From Aquificaceae bacterium (GTDB lineage Bacteria; Aquificota; Aquificia; Aquificales; Aquificaceae), in assembly GCA_025062075.1 (NCBI GenBank), contig JANXBA010000052.1, positions 1 through 58,668 of the forward strand: DNA of 58,668 nt. The letters run 5' to 3'. A model generated the notes under the pieces. That model was not told where the DNA came from and did no database searches. It saw only the letters and a list, made by a program, of their open reading frames with translations. Below, one piece after another: positions 1 to 8,713 of the stretch (within the stretch, counting starts at the first letter, position 1; every line of letters starts with the position of its first letter). The position numbers were made by a program, and so were the translations under genes.

Positions 1-393
1 GACGAGGCGGAGAACATAGCACAGAGAGCCATACTCTTGGCTCAAGAACCACCTCTGAAACCCTACGTAAGCCTTACCCTGATGGCTGCCAACGTCAGAA
101 GCATGGTGGAGGATGCAGTGCTCTCCTTTTTCCAAAAGGACGTAGCCCTCGCTAGGAAGGTCATAGAGAGGGACGAGATGGTGGACGAGCTCTACCATCA
201 GGTGCAGAGAGAGCTCATTACCTACATGTTAGAAGACCACAGAAACATAAAGAGGTCCCTGCACCTTTCCTTCATAGCTCGGCACTTTGAAAGGATGGCG
301 GACCACGCGGAGAACATAGCGGAGATGTCCATCTACTGGTCCGAAGGGGAGGTGGTCAAGCACCAACACTCCAAGGACAAAGAAACGCATTGA
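1..393 (+). CDS. phoU: PhoU-like phosphate regulator (5' truncated)
   Basis: This reading frame is open from the first base, so the gene is cut by the window edge; 130 C-terminal residues are visible. PhoU proteins are cytoplasmic helical-bundle proteins that restrain the Pst phosphate transporter and its PhoR kinase. Two copies of the helical-repeat motif are visible, DEAENIA at the very edge and ADHAENIAE near residue 97, the latter with the acidic metal-binding pattern of the family (FERMADHAENIAE). The C-terminus ends just after this repeat, as in other PhoU proteins. The stop TGA overlaps the TTG start of the downstream histidine kinase (TTGA), so the two are probably translated together. 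The family call is firm; the phosphate role is inferred from family knowledge. Confidence 0.88.
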   Translation, partial: DEAENIAQRAILLAQEPPLKPYVSLTLMAANVRSMVEDAVLSFFQKDVALARKVIERDEMVDELYHQVQRELITYMLEDHRNIKRSLHLSFIARHFERMADHAENIAEMSIYWSEGEVVKHQHSKDKETH

Positions 394-1955
394 AGCTGTA
401 CATAGCCTTTGCCCTTTTTCTGATTTTTTTTCTGTCGGTAAACATCGCTTTTTTGGACAACCTGCGGAAGGTATGGGGGGTTAGCTACCCCTTAGTTCTT
501 TTGGCCATCAACTTAGACCTCCTGGTGCTGATGGTGGTATTTGTGCTCTTCTTCAGAAAGTTTCTGAAGACCTATCTGGCGGGCAGGCGCGCACCCCTGA
601 GACGCAAGCTTTCCACCAGCCTCATGCTTTACATCATCACTCCCTTGCTTTTTCTGAACCTGGTAACTGCAATCATACTTCTGCAGGCTACCAAGTCTTA
701 CGTGAGCGGTCAACTCAAGGAAGTGGCAAAAAGGTCAGAAGCTCTGCTCCTGCTCTTAGAAGAGAGCTCTGAGAGACTCTCAGAAAAGTCAAGCGAAGCC
801 CGCGTCAAGGAGCTGGCGCAGGACATGCATAGAACTGCAGTGGAACTCAGAAACATGGTAAAGGCTCGGGACATAATAGGGGGAATCTACGTCTACTTTC
901 TGGTGCTGGCGGGCTTTGCCTCCTTTCTGTCTGCGGTGTGGTTTGGCAACCTTATTGCCAGACACATCACCCTGCCCTTGGAAAAGCTCACGCAGAAGTC
1001 TAAAGAGATAGCCCGCGGAAACTTTGAGGTGAGCGTGGAGGTCCCTCAGAGCGGGGACGAGGTGCAAGAGTTGGCCCTTAGCTTCCTGAAGATGAAAGAG
1101 GAGCTGAAAGACCTCTACGGGAGGCTCCAGCAGGAGAAGGAGACGCTCTTGGAGCTCCTGAATGCTCTGCCGGTGGGCATAGTCTTCTTCTCCAAGGAGG
1201 GGGAGACTTTCAAAAACCGAGCCTACGAAGAGCTCTCCAAAAAGTCAAGCGTGAGGGAGAGTTCCATGGAGCTTGCTCTGGGCAGGCTCTTAATTTACGA
1301 AGACTTAGAGTCCGTCATACTGGCGGAGAGGTTCAAAACTTGGCAGATGGCAGTAAAAAGAATAGCCCACGAGATAAAAAACCCTCTGACTCCGATAAGT
1401 CTCAACCTTGAGAGGCTCATAAGGCTGTTAGACAGAGGTGAGTGCAAGCCCGAGAGTTTGCTTCCCGTGGTAAAGCTAGTGCTGGAGGAGCTCCACAGGG
1501 TCAAAAAAGTCGTGGACCAGTTTCGTAGCCTCTCCACAGAGGTGGAGCCCCAGTTTGCGGAGTTACAGCTCGAAGAGTTGGCACAGCAGGTGGCCCGTAT
1601 GTACGGCGACATGCAGGTGCAGGTAGAGGGCAAGCTCAGGATTCTTGGGGACGAGAGGCTCCTCAGAGACATGTTTTTCAACCTCTTTAACAACAGTCTT
1701 GAGTGGGGTGCCAAGAGGGTGTGGGTAGAGCTCCGAGAGGGTGCGATAGTTTACAGGGACGACGGGGTGGGCATAGAGAAGGGTAAAGAGGAGCTCATAT
1801 TCTTGCCTTACCACTCGGAGAATCCAAAGGGTATGGGGCTTGGGCTTGCGGTGGTCAAGCACATAGCGGAGCTCCACGGCTGGACTGTTCGGGCCCTGCC
1901 ACAGGAAGGAGGTTTTCATCTGCTCCTTGAGAGGTCCAAGAAAGGAATAATCTGA
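390..1955 (+). CDS. NtrY-like membrane sensor histidine kinase
   Basis: This is a 521-residue two-component sensor kinase. Hydrophobic segments lie at about residues 1-22, 34-58, 76-100 and 165-190. They are followed by a HAMP linker (ITLPLEKLTQKSKEIARGNF), a short PAS-like region around 250-310, then HisKA with the phosphoacceptor His at about residue 327 in AHEIKNPLTPISLNLERL. The ATPase domain has the N box (FFNLFNNSLEW), G1 (DDGVGIE) and G2 (GMGLGLAVVKH). The HEIKNPLTP motif is typical of NtrB/NtrY kinases. The start is TTG at 390, overlapping the phoU stop, which suggests coupling. No response regulator is encoded in the window, so the partner must lie elsewhere. The 3' end overlaps the convergent gene by 40 bp. 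The stimulus is unknown; nitrogen or phosphate are guesses from family and neighbour. Confidence 0.88.
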   Translation: MKLYIAFALFLIFFLSVNIAFLDNLRKVWGVSYPLVLLAINLDLLVLMVVFVLFFRKFLKTYLAGRRAPLRRKLSTSLMLYIITPLLFLNLVTAIILLQATKSYVSGQLKEVAKRSEALLLLLEESSERLSEKSSEARVKELAQDMHRTAVELRNMVKARDIIGGIYVYFLVLAGFASFLSAVWFGNLIARHITLPLEKLTQKSKEIARGNFEVSVEVPQSGDEVQELALSFLKMKEELKDLYGRLQQEKETLLELLNALPVGIVFFSKEGETFKNRAYEELSKKSSVRESSMELALGRLLIYEDLESVILAERFKTWQMAVKRIAHEIKNPLTPISLNLERLIRLLDRGECKPESLLPVVKLVLEELHRVKKVVDQFRSLSTEVEPQFAELQLEELAQQVARMYGDMQVQVEGKLRILGDERLLRDMFFNLFNNSLEWGAKRVWVELREGAIVYRDDGVGIEKGKEELIFLPYHSENPKGMGLGLAVVKHIAELHGWTVRALPQEGGFHLLLERSKKGII

Positions 1956-2383
1956 AGAATTCTTATGAGGTGATTCTCCCAGATTACTTCCAGCTCTTGC
2001 ATCACCGCCTGCTCCTGCTCTTGCGGGCTTAGGCGCTTAAAGGGCTCTGACCTTACGCCCCTCTCGTGCAGGAGAAGGGGCACGAAGAGCTTACCCAGGG
2101 CATAGAAGACAAAGCAGAGCTCTACCTCCGACAGCTGGGGAAAGGCGTTGAAGGTCCTGTAAGTTTTTAGGCCTGCCCAGTTTGCCCAGTGGCGAACGTC
2201 GGGGTCTTCCAACCTCCTCTCGTGACCTCCCACGTGCATGGAAAGAATCGCCCTCAAGAGCCTGCCTTCCGCCTGCAGGTCTTCCAGCTCCTGTGCCTCC
2301 TTGGTAGCTATCAGAGGATAGTCTCTCAGGAACTGCTCTTTCCAACTCTCGTAGCGGATAAACTCGTGGTGGGGGAGCTTCAT
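1916..2383 (-). CDS. Conserved-looking protein of unknown function, 155 aa
   Basis: I do not recognise this protein. It follows sucC directly: its ATG (2383-2381) overlaps the sucC stop as ATGA, which supports this start over an upstream in-frame one inside sucC. The product ([19 protein letters not shown]...) is soluble and mainly helical, rich in Glu, Leu, Arg and aromatic residues, with no signal peptide, membrane segment or cysteine cluster. The centre holds several His and Trp residues ([17 protein letters not shown]). The tail overlaps the last 40 bp of the histidine kinase gene on the other strand. Co-translation with sucC hints at a metabolic or assembly link, but this is only context. 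Confidence 0.7.
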   Translation of the reverse strand: MKLPHHEFIRYESWKEQFLRDYPLIATKEAQELEDLQAEGRLLRAILSMHVGGHERRLEDPDVRHWANWAGLKTYRTFNAFPQLSEVELCFVFYALGKLFVPLLLHERGVRSEPFKRLSPQEQEQAVMQELEVIWENHLIRILQIIPFLDLSRSR

Positions 2384-3534
2384 CTCTGACTTGCCAGCTC
2401 TACCGCCTTTTTTGCCCCGTCCCACATGTCCACCGCGTTTACGAAGTTAAGACCGGACTCCGCAAGGAGTCTTCTTCCCTCCTCCACGTTGGTGCCTTCC
2501 ATCCTGACCACTACGGGCACTCTAATCTCCACCAGCTTCGCCGCCTCAATAAGACCTTGCGCAAGCCTGTCGCAACGCAGGATACCGCCGAAGATGTTTA
2601 TGAAGACCGCCTTTACCTTGGGGTCTGCCATGAGTATCCTAAAGGCGTTGGCGATTTGCTCCACGTTGGCACCGCCCCCCACGTCCAAGAAGTTGGCAGG
2701 TTCACCCCCGGCCAGCTTTATTATGTCCATGGTAGTCATGGCAAGCCCTGCACCGTTTACCATACAGCCTATGTTGCCGTCCAGCTTTATGTAGTTCAAG
2801 CTGTATTTCTTAGCTTCTACCTCAAGAGGGTCGAGCTGTGAGAGGTCTTCTAACTCCTCCAAGTCCCTGTGTCTGAGGAGGGCATTGTCGTCCAGCTCTA
2901 CCTTGGCGTCCAAGAGCACCAGACTGCCCTCCTTGGTAAGCACCAGCGGGTTTATCTCCAAAAGGCTCGCATCTAGCTCCACGTAGGCTCTGTAAAGGGC
3001 AAGGGCTACTTCTACAAACTCCCTCACCGGCAGACCGAGCTTGAAGGCCAGCTTTCTTGCCTGAGAGGGCATGAGACCAAGGGCTGGGTCTATGTGGAGC
3101 ATGTGTATGGCCTCGGGCTTTTCCTTTGCCACCTCCTCTATTTCCATGCCACCTTCTGCGGAGACCATCAGAACCGGTTTTGAAACCGCCCTATCAAGGG
3201 TTATAGAGAGGTAGTACTCTCTCTCTATGTTTGTTGCCCTCTCTATCCAGACCCTGCTTACGGGCTTGCCGTCAGGACACTGAAAGGTTTTGAGAACTCT
3301 TCCGAGCATACTCTCTACCGCCTGAACGAGCTCTTCGGGGTTTTTGACCAGCTTTACGCCTCCTGCCTTCCCTCTACCACCGCAGTGGACTTGGGCTTTT
3401 ACGACCAGAGGAAACTCTCCCAAAAGTTCGCCTGCCTGCACCGCCTCCTGAAGGGTGAAGGCCACTCTCCCTTCTGGAACTGGGAGTCCGAATTTTTTCA
3501 GAATTTCTTTTGCCTGATGCTCGTGTAGCTTCAT
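2380..3534 (-). CDS. sucC: Succinyl-CoA synthetase beta subunit
   Basis: The 384-residue product is the ADP/GTP-forming beta subunit, which interconverts succinate and succinyl-CoA; in Aquificaceae it would act in the reductive TCA cycle. The N-terminal ATP-grasp region begins [20 protein letters not shown], and [17 protein letters not shown] is the nucleotide-binding stretch. The C-terminal ligase domain carries [15 protein letters not shown] and [10 protein letters not shown], and length is normal for SucC. Aquificales also have a related citryl-CoA synthetase large subunit (CcsA), but the SucC length and motifs fit better. The ATG at 3534 has a strong upstream GGAGGAG site and a TATAAT about 30 bp upstream. 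sucD is not adjacent in this window. Next downstream is the coupled unknown gene at 2383. Confidence 0.93.
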   Translation of the reverse strand: MKLHEHQAKEILKKFGLPVPEGRVAFTLQEAVQAGELLGEFPLVVKAQVHCGGRGKAGGVKLVKNPEELVQAVESMLGRVLKTFQCPDGKPVSRVWIERATNIEREYYLSITLDRAVSKPVLMVSAEGGMEIEEVAKEKPEAIHMLHIDPALGLMPSQARKLAFKLGLPVREFVEVALALYRAYVELDASLLEINPLVLTKEGSLVLLDAKVELDDNALLRHRDLEELEDLSQLDPLEVEAKKYSLNYIKLDGNIGCMVNGAGLAMTTMDIIKLAGGEPANFLDVGGGANVEQIANAFRILMADPKVKAVFINIFGGILRCDRLAQGLIEAAKLVEIRVPVVVRMEGTNVEEGRRLLAESGLNFVNAVDMWDGAKKAVELASQR

Positions 3535-3564
3535 ATTCTCCTCCGTAAAATTTTGTGATAGAGG

Positions 3565-3570
3565 ATTATA
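3565..3570 (-). promoter_or_regulatory. -10 element for sucC
   Basis: An exact TATAAT on the minus strand ends 30 nt before the sucC ATG, leaving room for a short leader with the GGAGGAG ribosome-binding site at 3544-3538. No convincing -35 is seen. Confidence 0.55.
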
Positions 3571-3652
3571 TCAGAGCTCTCAACTTTGACACAGTATAGC
3601 CCGGAGCTTTGAGGGACAAGCACTTGAGAGGGGTACCCCCCTGACAGGAGCA

Positions 3653-3669
3653 TTGCTAAAGGTTGCTAA
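3653..3669 (+). repeat. Tandem TTGCTAA repeats upstream of glnE
   Basis: Two identical 7-mers TTGCTAA start at 3653 and 3663, one helical turn apart, about 27-43 bp upstream of the glnE -10 hexamer. The spacing suits a dimeric regulator or tandem activator site; that role is inference. Confidence 0.3.
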
Positions 3670-3695
3670 TCTACCGTGTGGAGTTTAAAAGAGCT

Positions 3696-3701
3696 TAGAA
3701 T
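3696..3701 (+). promoter_or_regulatory. -10 element for glnE
   Basis: TAGAAT (5 of 6 to consensus) is followed by six bases and then the ATG, with no Shine-Dalgarno sequence, so the transcript would start at or very near the ATG. Confidence 0.5.
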
Positions 3702-3707
3702 ACAAAC

Positions 3708-6488
3708 ATGTTTCCCTCCGAGTGGTGGCAGAGGGCTGAGGAGAGAGTTTGCAACCTACGGAGGGCCAAGGATGGTCTTGAGGAGCTCCTACGGAGACAC
3801 CCACAGCCCAAAAGCCTAATAGAATACCTAAACGAGAGGAGGTTTATCTTACTTCTTGAGCTTCTTGACCGCTCCGAGTGCGTAAGGAAGTTTCTCATAA
3901 ACCACCCAGAAGACTTCCAGAATGCCATACCCGGTCTTTGGTATGTTTTCAAAAGCAGGGAGGACTACCTGAGAGAGCTCCGAGCTCTGCTCTCTGAGAG
4001 CCTTTCAGAAGAAGAGTTCTCCGCCAAGCTCGCCTACTACCGGCACAGGGAGCTGATGAGGATACTGGCCAAGGAGGTCCTCCGCACCGCCAGACTTGAG
4101 GAGCTCTTAGAGGAGTACTCTCGCCTGCCTGACGCCCTTTTGCAGGTCTGCTACGAAAGAGCCATGGAGGAGACAAAAAACACATATGGAGAGCCCGTGG
4201 AAGAGGACGGAAAACCCGCCGGGGGTCTCGTAGTGGCCTTGGGCAAGCTCGGGAGCTCCGAGCTCAACTACTACTCGGACATAGACATCATGTTTTTGCA
4301 CTCCAGCGACAGGGGGATGGCTGGCAAGCTCACGCTGGGAGAGTTCTTTTCAAAGGTCTTCCAAAAGGTTCTAAAGCTCATGTCCGCCACCACGCCGGAG
4401 GGAAAGCCCTACGAGGTAGACCTGGACTTGAGACCCTTTGGCAAGTCAGGACCCCTGAGCATGTCCTTGAGGGGTGCGGAGCTCTATTACGAGTCCTACG
4501 GCAGGACATGGGAGAGGTTTGCCCTCCTCAGAGCCAGATACTGCGCAGGGGAAGAGGAGCTCTACAGGGCCTTTGAGAAGCAGGTGAAAGAGCCCTTCGT
4601 CTTTAGAAAGTCGGTGGACTACAGGATAATAGAGGAGATAAAGCTCGTAAAGGCTCAGATTGCCAGCGAGGCAAAGAAGAAGCTCTTCAACAAGTACAAC
4701 GTCAAGACAGGAGAGGGGGGCATAAGGGAGGTGGAGTTCACCGTGCAGTCTCTGGTGCTCCTGCTTGGGGGGAAGTTCCCCTTCCTAAGGGAGAGCAACA
4801 CCTTCAGAGCCATATGGAAGCTTCACCAGAAAGGGGTCTTCTCCGACGAGGAAGCCCTCCTGCTGGAGAAAGCCTACGAGTTTCTAAGAAGGTTGGAGCA
4901 CGCCATCCAGCTCCAGAACTGCGTAGCCACCCAGAGTTTTTCGCAATCGGACCTGAAAAGGCTTGCCCGGGTCATGAACACGGACGAGGAGACCCTGTTC
5001 AAGACCTACCAGGAGCTCACTCGCGGGGTCAGCGCCATCTTCTCCAGCATAATGCCCTCCTCCGAAGAGGAGGAGCTCCACCCTCTACAGCAGGTCCTGC
5101 TGAAGGGAGACTCCGAAGAGGGCAAGGAGGTGCTAAAAAACTACCGCTTCCGAGACCCAGTAAGGGCCTTTAATCTCCTCTCCAGCTACATAAACGGAAG
5201 GGAGGGCATAAAGCTCTCCACCCAAGAAAAGCAAACCTTTTTGAGAGTGCTTCCCAAAATAGTGGAAACCATCTCCCAGACCACTGACCCTGACGAGACC
5301 CTTTCCAACTTTGACAAGTTTTTCTCCAACCCTACCGGCAGGAAGGTGGTGCTCAGCCCCGCAAGGGAGGACCTCATAGGTAGCCTGTGCAAGATTTTCT
5401 CCTTGTCTTCTTACCTTTCCACGCTCGTGGGTAGGTATCCTGACTTGGTGGAAGATGTGCTGACACTCTACCAGGACTTCCCCGAAGAAGAACAGCTCCG
5501 CGAAGAGTTTGAAAGGTACAGGGAGACGCTACGCCTCAGCCCTGAAAACCTCTACCGCCGTTTCAAGAGGGTCTGGGAGATAAGAATAGCCTTGGTCTAC
5601 ATGGTAAAAAGGGAGGAGCGCCAGAAAAAGCTCTTTGAGTTTTTCCAGAAGTTGTCCGGTCTTGCGGACTTCCTGCTTGGGCGTCTTTGGAAGGACATGT
5701 CCATGAAGAGCTCCTTGCTCGTGGCCTTAGGAAAGTACGGAAGCGGTGAGCTCACCGTGGGCTCGGACCTGGATTTGGTGTTTGTCTCCAAGGAAGGAGG
5801 TCCAGAGCAGGCGAAGAAGTCCCAGGAGTTTATCGCCTTTCTCAGCAAGCACACCCCAGAGGGCTACCTCTACCGGGTGGACTTTCGTCTTAGGCCCATG
5901 GGCAGTGCGGGTGAGATAGCCCCTGCCCTGAGCTTTTACAGGGAGTACTTCCAGACGCAGGCAAGAACTTGGGAGAGGCTCGCCTGGAGTAGGTGCAGGT
6001 GCGTGGCGGGAGAGGAGGAGCTCAGAGAGAGCTTTGAAGAGCTCCTCAGGAGCTTTCTCTTTGACAGACCCTTGGGTGAGAAGGAAAGAAGGGAGATAAG
6101 AGACATGAGGTTCGCCCTTGAAGGTCAGGCAAAGAAGGGTAAGGGCTTGCTGGACCTGAAGTTCTCCACAGGAGGGCTCGTGGATGCGGAGTTTCTAGTG
6201 CAGTACTACTCCCTTCTGGAGAGGTTAAGAGAGTCCTCCACCCTAAAGGCGTGCCAGAGACTGGCTTCCAAGTACACTCTCCTGAGGGAGGTGCAGGAGA
6301 TTTACGCATTCCTGCGCTTGGTGGAGACACAGCTCAGGCTCTCCAAGGAAACCGCCGGCTCCGCCTTGGGACCGCAGGACTTGACGAAGGTGGCAAACTC
6401 CCTGAGCATGCAGGCGGAGGAGCTCCAAGAGAAGGTAAGACAGTACACGAGAAGGCTGAGAGAGCTCTTTTTAGAGGTGTTTGATTAG
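3708..6488 (+). CDS. glnE: Glutamine synthetase adenylyltransferase/deadenylylase
   Basis: The 926-residue product matches the two-domain GlnE layout (E. coli about 946 residues). GlnE adds or removes AMP on a tyrosine of glutamine synthetase in response to PII and glutamine. Two nucleotidyltransferase modules are visible: ALGKLGSSELNYYSDIDIMF near residues 178-195 and ALGKYGSGELTVGSDLDLVF near 673-695. Each has the G-S-x9-D-x-D type signature with paired catalytic aspartates. Each is followed by the GGIREVEF or GGLVDAEF stretch of GlnE/GlnD-type helical domains. By family knowledge the N-terminal module deadenylylates and the C-terminal one adenylylates. The gene is alone on its strand; its promoter region carries tandem TTGCTAA repeats. 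Neither glnA nor glnB is in the window. Confidence 0.95.
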   Translation: MFPSEWWQRAEERVCNLRRAKDGLEELLRRHPQPKSLIEYLNERRFILLLELLDRSECVRKFLINHPEDFQNAIPGLWYVFKSREDYLRELRALLSESLSEEEFSAKLAYYRHRELMRILAKEVLRTARLEELLEEYSRLPDALLQVCYERAMEETKNTYGEPVEEDGKPAGGLVVALGKLGSSELNYYSDIDIMFLHSSDRGMAGKLTLGEFFSKVFQKVLKLMSATTPEGKPYEVDLDLRPFGKSGPLSMSLRGAELYYESYGRTWERFALLRARYCAGEEELYRAFEKQVKEPFVFRKSVDYRIIEEIKLVKAQIASEAKKKLFNKYNVKTGEGGIREVEFTVQSLVLLLGGKFPFLRESNTFRAIWKLHQKGVFSDEEALLLEKAYEFLRRLEHAIQLQNCVATQSFSQSDLKRLARVMNTDEETLFKTYQELTRGVSAIFSSIMPSSEEEELHPLQQVLLKGDSEEGKEVLKNYRFRDPVRAFNLLSSYINGREGIKLSTQEKQTFLRVLPKIVETISQTTDPDETLSNFDKFFSNPTGRKVVLSPAREDLIGSLCKIFSLSSYLSTLVGRYPDLVEDVLTLYQDFPEEEQLREEFERYRETLRLSPENLYRRFKRVWEIRIALVYMVKREERQKKLFEFFQKLSGLADFLLGRLWKDMSMKSSLLVALGKYGSGELTVGSDLDLVFVSKEGGPEQAKKSQEFIAFLSKHTPEGYLYRVDFRLRPMGSAGEIAPALSFYREYFQTQARTWERLAWSRCRCVAGEEELRESFEELLRSFLFDRPLGEKERREIRDMRFALEGQAKKGKGLLDLKFSTGGLVDAEFLVQYYSLLERLRESSTLKACQRLASKYTLLREVQEIYAFLRLVETQLRLSKETAGSALGPQDLTKVANSLSMQAEELQEKVRQYTRRLRELFLEVFD

Positions 6489-6520
6489 CTTCTTTTTAGC
6501 TTCTCCTTGAGCAGATGGCT

Positions 6521-7525
6521 CTAAAGAATAAGCATCCCGTCCCCGTAGCTGTAGAACCTGTACCTTTTCTCCACCGCCTGCTGGTAGGCGCTCAGGACAA
6601 AGTCCTTTCCGCCAAAGGCACACACCAGAAAGAGTAGGGAAGACTTAGGCAGGTGGAAGTTGGTAATCATGGCGTCCACCACCTTGAAGTCGTAGCCCGG
6701 GTGAATGTATAGGTCCGTCCAGCCCTCAAAGGGGGCGTCACCGGCCGTCTCTAAAGCCCTCACCACCGTAGTGCCCACAGCCACCACCCTGTTGCCCCTG
6801 CGCTTACACTCTCGCACCAGATTTATCACATCCTCCGCAACTCTTACATACTCAGGGTCTACCCTGTGCTCTTCCACGGTGCGCACCTTCACGGGCTTGA
6901 AAGTCCCGTAAGACACGTGCAAGGTTATAAAGGCGCTTCTTATACCGTGCTCTTCTAGCCTTCTCAGGAGTTCTTGTGAAAAGTGCAGGCTGGCGGTAGG
7001 TGCGGCCACCGAGCCCTCCACCTGCGCAAAGACCGTCTGGTAGTAAACCCTGTCTATGGGCTCTTCTTCTCTTCTTAGGTAGGGTGGGATGGGTATCTTG
7101 CCGTACCTGTCTAAGGCTCTCAGGGGGTCTGGAGAGAGCAGTCTCACCATGAACTTGGCACCCTCCAAGTGCTGAAGCACCTCCACGCGCAAGTCCTCCG
7201 CCACCTCTACCGTAAGACCTTCCCTTATGGCCTTGCCCCCTACGAGGGCGTGCCACTCCTCCTTGGTTATGTAGTCGGTAAGGAGCACCTCCACCTTTCC
7301 CCCCGTAGGCTTTCTCCCGTAGAGTCTGGCGGGAAGCACCTTAGAGTTGTTAAAAACCAGAAGGTCACCCTCTTGCAGGTAAAGGGGCAGGTTCCAGAAG
7401 GTGTCGTGTCTGATGCTACTTTGTCGCCTGTCCAACACCATGAGTTTGGCCGCGTGTCTTGGCTCTACCGGGTAGCGGGCGATGAGCTCCTCGGGAAGGT
7501 AGTAGTCAAACTCCTCTACCTTCAT
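6521..7525 (-). CDS. queA: tRNA preQ1(34) S-adenosylmethionine ribosyltransferase-isomerase
   Basis: QueA transfers and isomerises the ribosyl moiety of SAM onto preQ1 at the wobble base of GUN-anticodon tRNAs to give epoxyqueuosine. The 334-residue protein starts with the family signature MKVEEFDYYLPEELIARYPV and carries GGKVEVLL, SLHFSQELL, HVSYGTFKPV, HRVDPEYV, VGTTVVRALE and the C-terminal TNFHLPKSSLLFLV. Length is close to other bacterial QueA proteins. The ATG overlaps the stop of the upstream antiporter gene (ATGA at 7525-7522). It is the last gene of the long minus-strand run. Its 3' end lies 32 bp from the convergent glnE stop. Confidence 0.96.
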   Translation of the reverse strand: MKVEEFDYYLPEELIARYPVEPRHAAKLMVLDRRQSSIRHDTFWNLPLYLQEGDLLVFNNSKVLPARLYGRKPTGGKVEVLLTDYITKEEWHALVGGKAIREGLTVEVAEDLRVEVLQHLEGAKFMVRLLSPDPLRALDRYGKIPIPPYLRREEEPIDRVYYQTVFAQVEGSVAAPTASLHFSQELLRRLEEHGIRSAFITLHVSYGTFKPVKVRTVEEHRVDPEYVRVAEDVINLVRECKRRGNRVVAVGTTVVRALETAGDAPFEGWTDLYIHPGYDFKVVDAMITNFHLPKSSLLFLVCAFGGKDFVLSAYQQAVEKRYRFYSYGDGMLIL

Positions 7526-8709
7526 TCTTTTGCCAGCATCTTGAGGGCAAAGGGCGACAGGAGTGTGGTGACCGCCACCACAAACACCACCACCGCGTAG
7601 AGCGTGGCGTCATAAAGACCGCTCTGCCTGCCAAACTCCGCAAAGATGAGCCCCACCTCACCGCGCGGGAGCATGGAAAAGCCTATGAGGAGCTTCTCCC
7701 TTAAAGTGCCACGCACGAAGAAGCCGGAGAGCACCTTGCTCACGACTGCAACCACCAGCAGGAGAAGAGAAAGGCGCCAGAACTCGTAGGAGCTAAAGTC
7801 TATAGCTTTCAGGTTCAGCTGGAGACCCACGTAGACAAAAAAAACGGGCGTGAAGACCCAAACGAGCGGAGTGATGGTATGCTCCACCTTGTGGGCCATC
7901 TTTTCGTCGGTTTTCAGAAACAGGGCAAAGGGCAGAGCAAAGCGTCTGGAGAGAGCCAGACCTGCGGTAAAGGCTCCCAGTATCTCAGGAGAGCCCATCT
8001 CGTGGGCCAAAAAGGCAAAGAGGAATATGGTGGCAACCACGGTAGGAGGAATAAAGTCCTCTGTGCCCAAACCTTTGGAGAGCAGGCTTATTATCTTCCC
8101 TAAAATCTGAGCCAGAATGGGGGAGAAGATAAAGAAAACCGCTATGTAAAGCACCAGCAGGCCCAGACCTTCTAATTGCACCTCGCTCTCCTTGGAAAAC
8201 TCGTAAAGACCCGCCAGGACTATAACTCCCAGAATGTCGTCCAAAACCGCCGCACCGAGCACTATCTGGGCAAACCTCTCCTTCATCTTCCCCAAGTCGT
8301 CAAGCACGCGCACCGTTATGCCTATGCTGGTGGCGGTAAGGGTTCCACCCACGAAGAGGGACACCATGAGGGGAAGACCCAGCAGGTAGTAGCTCACCAA
8401 GGTGCCAAGAAGCATGGGAGCAAAGGCACCCACGAAGGCCACCACGAGGGCGGAAGGTCCTACCTTGCCAAGCTGGTTTATGTCCGCCTCAAGCCCGATG
8501 TGAAACAGGAGCAGTATGACCCCTATCTCCGCAAGTATTTTTATCACCTCGTTGGCAGGTATGAGCCCGAGGGCGCTCTGTCCGAGAAGCACGCCCACCA
8601 GTATCTCGCCCAACACCGGCGGAAGTCCCAGCTTCCCAAAGGTGTCGCCTATCACCCTCGCTAGAAAGAGGATTATGGCAAGATACAGAAAAAGGTCGTG
8701 GACTTCCAT
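7522..8709 (-). CDS. Monovalent cation:proton antiporter, CPA2/Kef-NapA type
   Basis: This 395-residue integral membrane protein has about twelve to thirteen hydrophobic segments and belongs to the CPA2 Na+/H+ or K+/H+ exchanger family. Family features include LGEILVGVLLGQSALGLI near the N-terminus, LLFHIGLEADI, GGTLTATSIGITVRVL, AAVLDDILGVIVLA with the paired acidic residues of the ion site, and a C-terminal SMLPRGEVGLIFAEFG. There is no C-terminal TrkA-N domain. The ATG at 8709 is chosen over an in-frame start overlapping dut: it lies 4 bp after the dut stop and 10 nt after an exact minus-strand TATAAT. The ion transported cannot be read from the sequence. Confidence 0.9.
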   Translation of the reverse strand: MEVHDLFLYLAIILFLARVIGDTFGKLGLPPVLGEILVGVLLGQSALGLIPANEVIKILAEIGVILLLFHIGLEADINQLGKVGPSALVVAFVGAFAPMLLGTLVSYYLLGLPLMVSLFVGGTLTATSIGITVRVLDDLGKMKERFAQIVLGAAVLDDILGVIVLAGLYEFSKESEVQLEGLGLLVLYIAVFFIFSPILAQILGKIISLLSKGLGTEDFIPPTVVATIFLFAFLAHEMGSPEILGAFTAGLALSRRFALPFALFLKTDEKMAHKVEHTITPLVWVFTPVFFVYVGLQLNLKAIDFSSYEFWRLSLLLLVVAVVSKVLSGFFVRGTLREKLLIGFSMLPRGEVGLIFAEFGRQSGLYDATLYAVVVFVVAVTTLLSPFALKMLAKE

Positions 8710-8713
8710 AGAA

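Larger units (their letters stand above)
3535..3707. other. Divergent sucC/glnE intergenic region
   Basis: This 173-bp spacer is the longest gene-free stretch in the window. It holds a minus-strand TATAAT (3565-3570) for sucC, a perfect 10-bp palindrome GGGGTACCCC (3630-3639), two direct TTGCTAA repeats exactly 10 bp apart (3653-3659 and 3663-3669), and a plus-strand TAGAAT (3696-3701) just before the glnE start. No open frame or RNA gene is apparent. Confidence 0.6.

Noticed and set aside
3586-3600. TTGACA at 3586 as a -35 for glnE
   Set aside because: No -10 lies at a 16-18 bp distance; the usable TAGAAT is over 100 bp away.
8176-8664. 162-codon plus-strand frame opposite the antiporter gene
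   Set aside because: It mirrors the hydrophobic codons of the antiporter and reads as a His/Gln-rich shadow.
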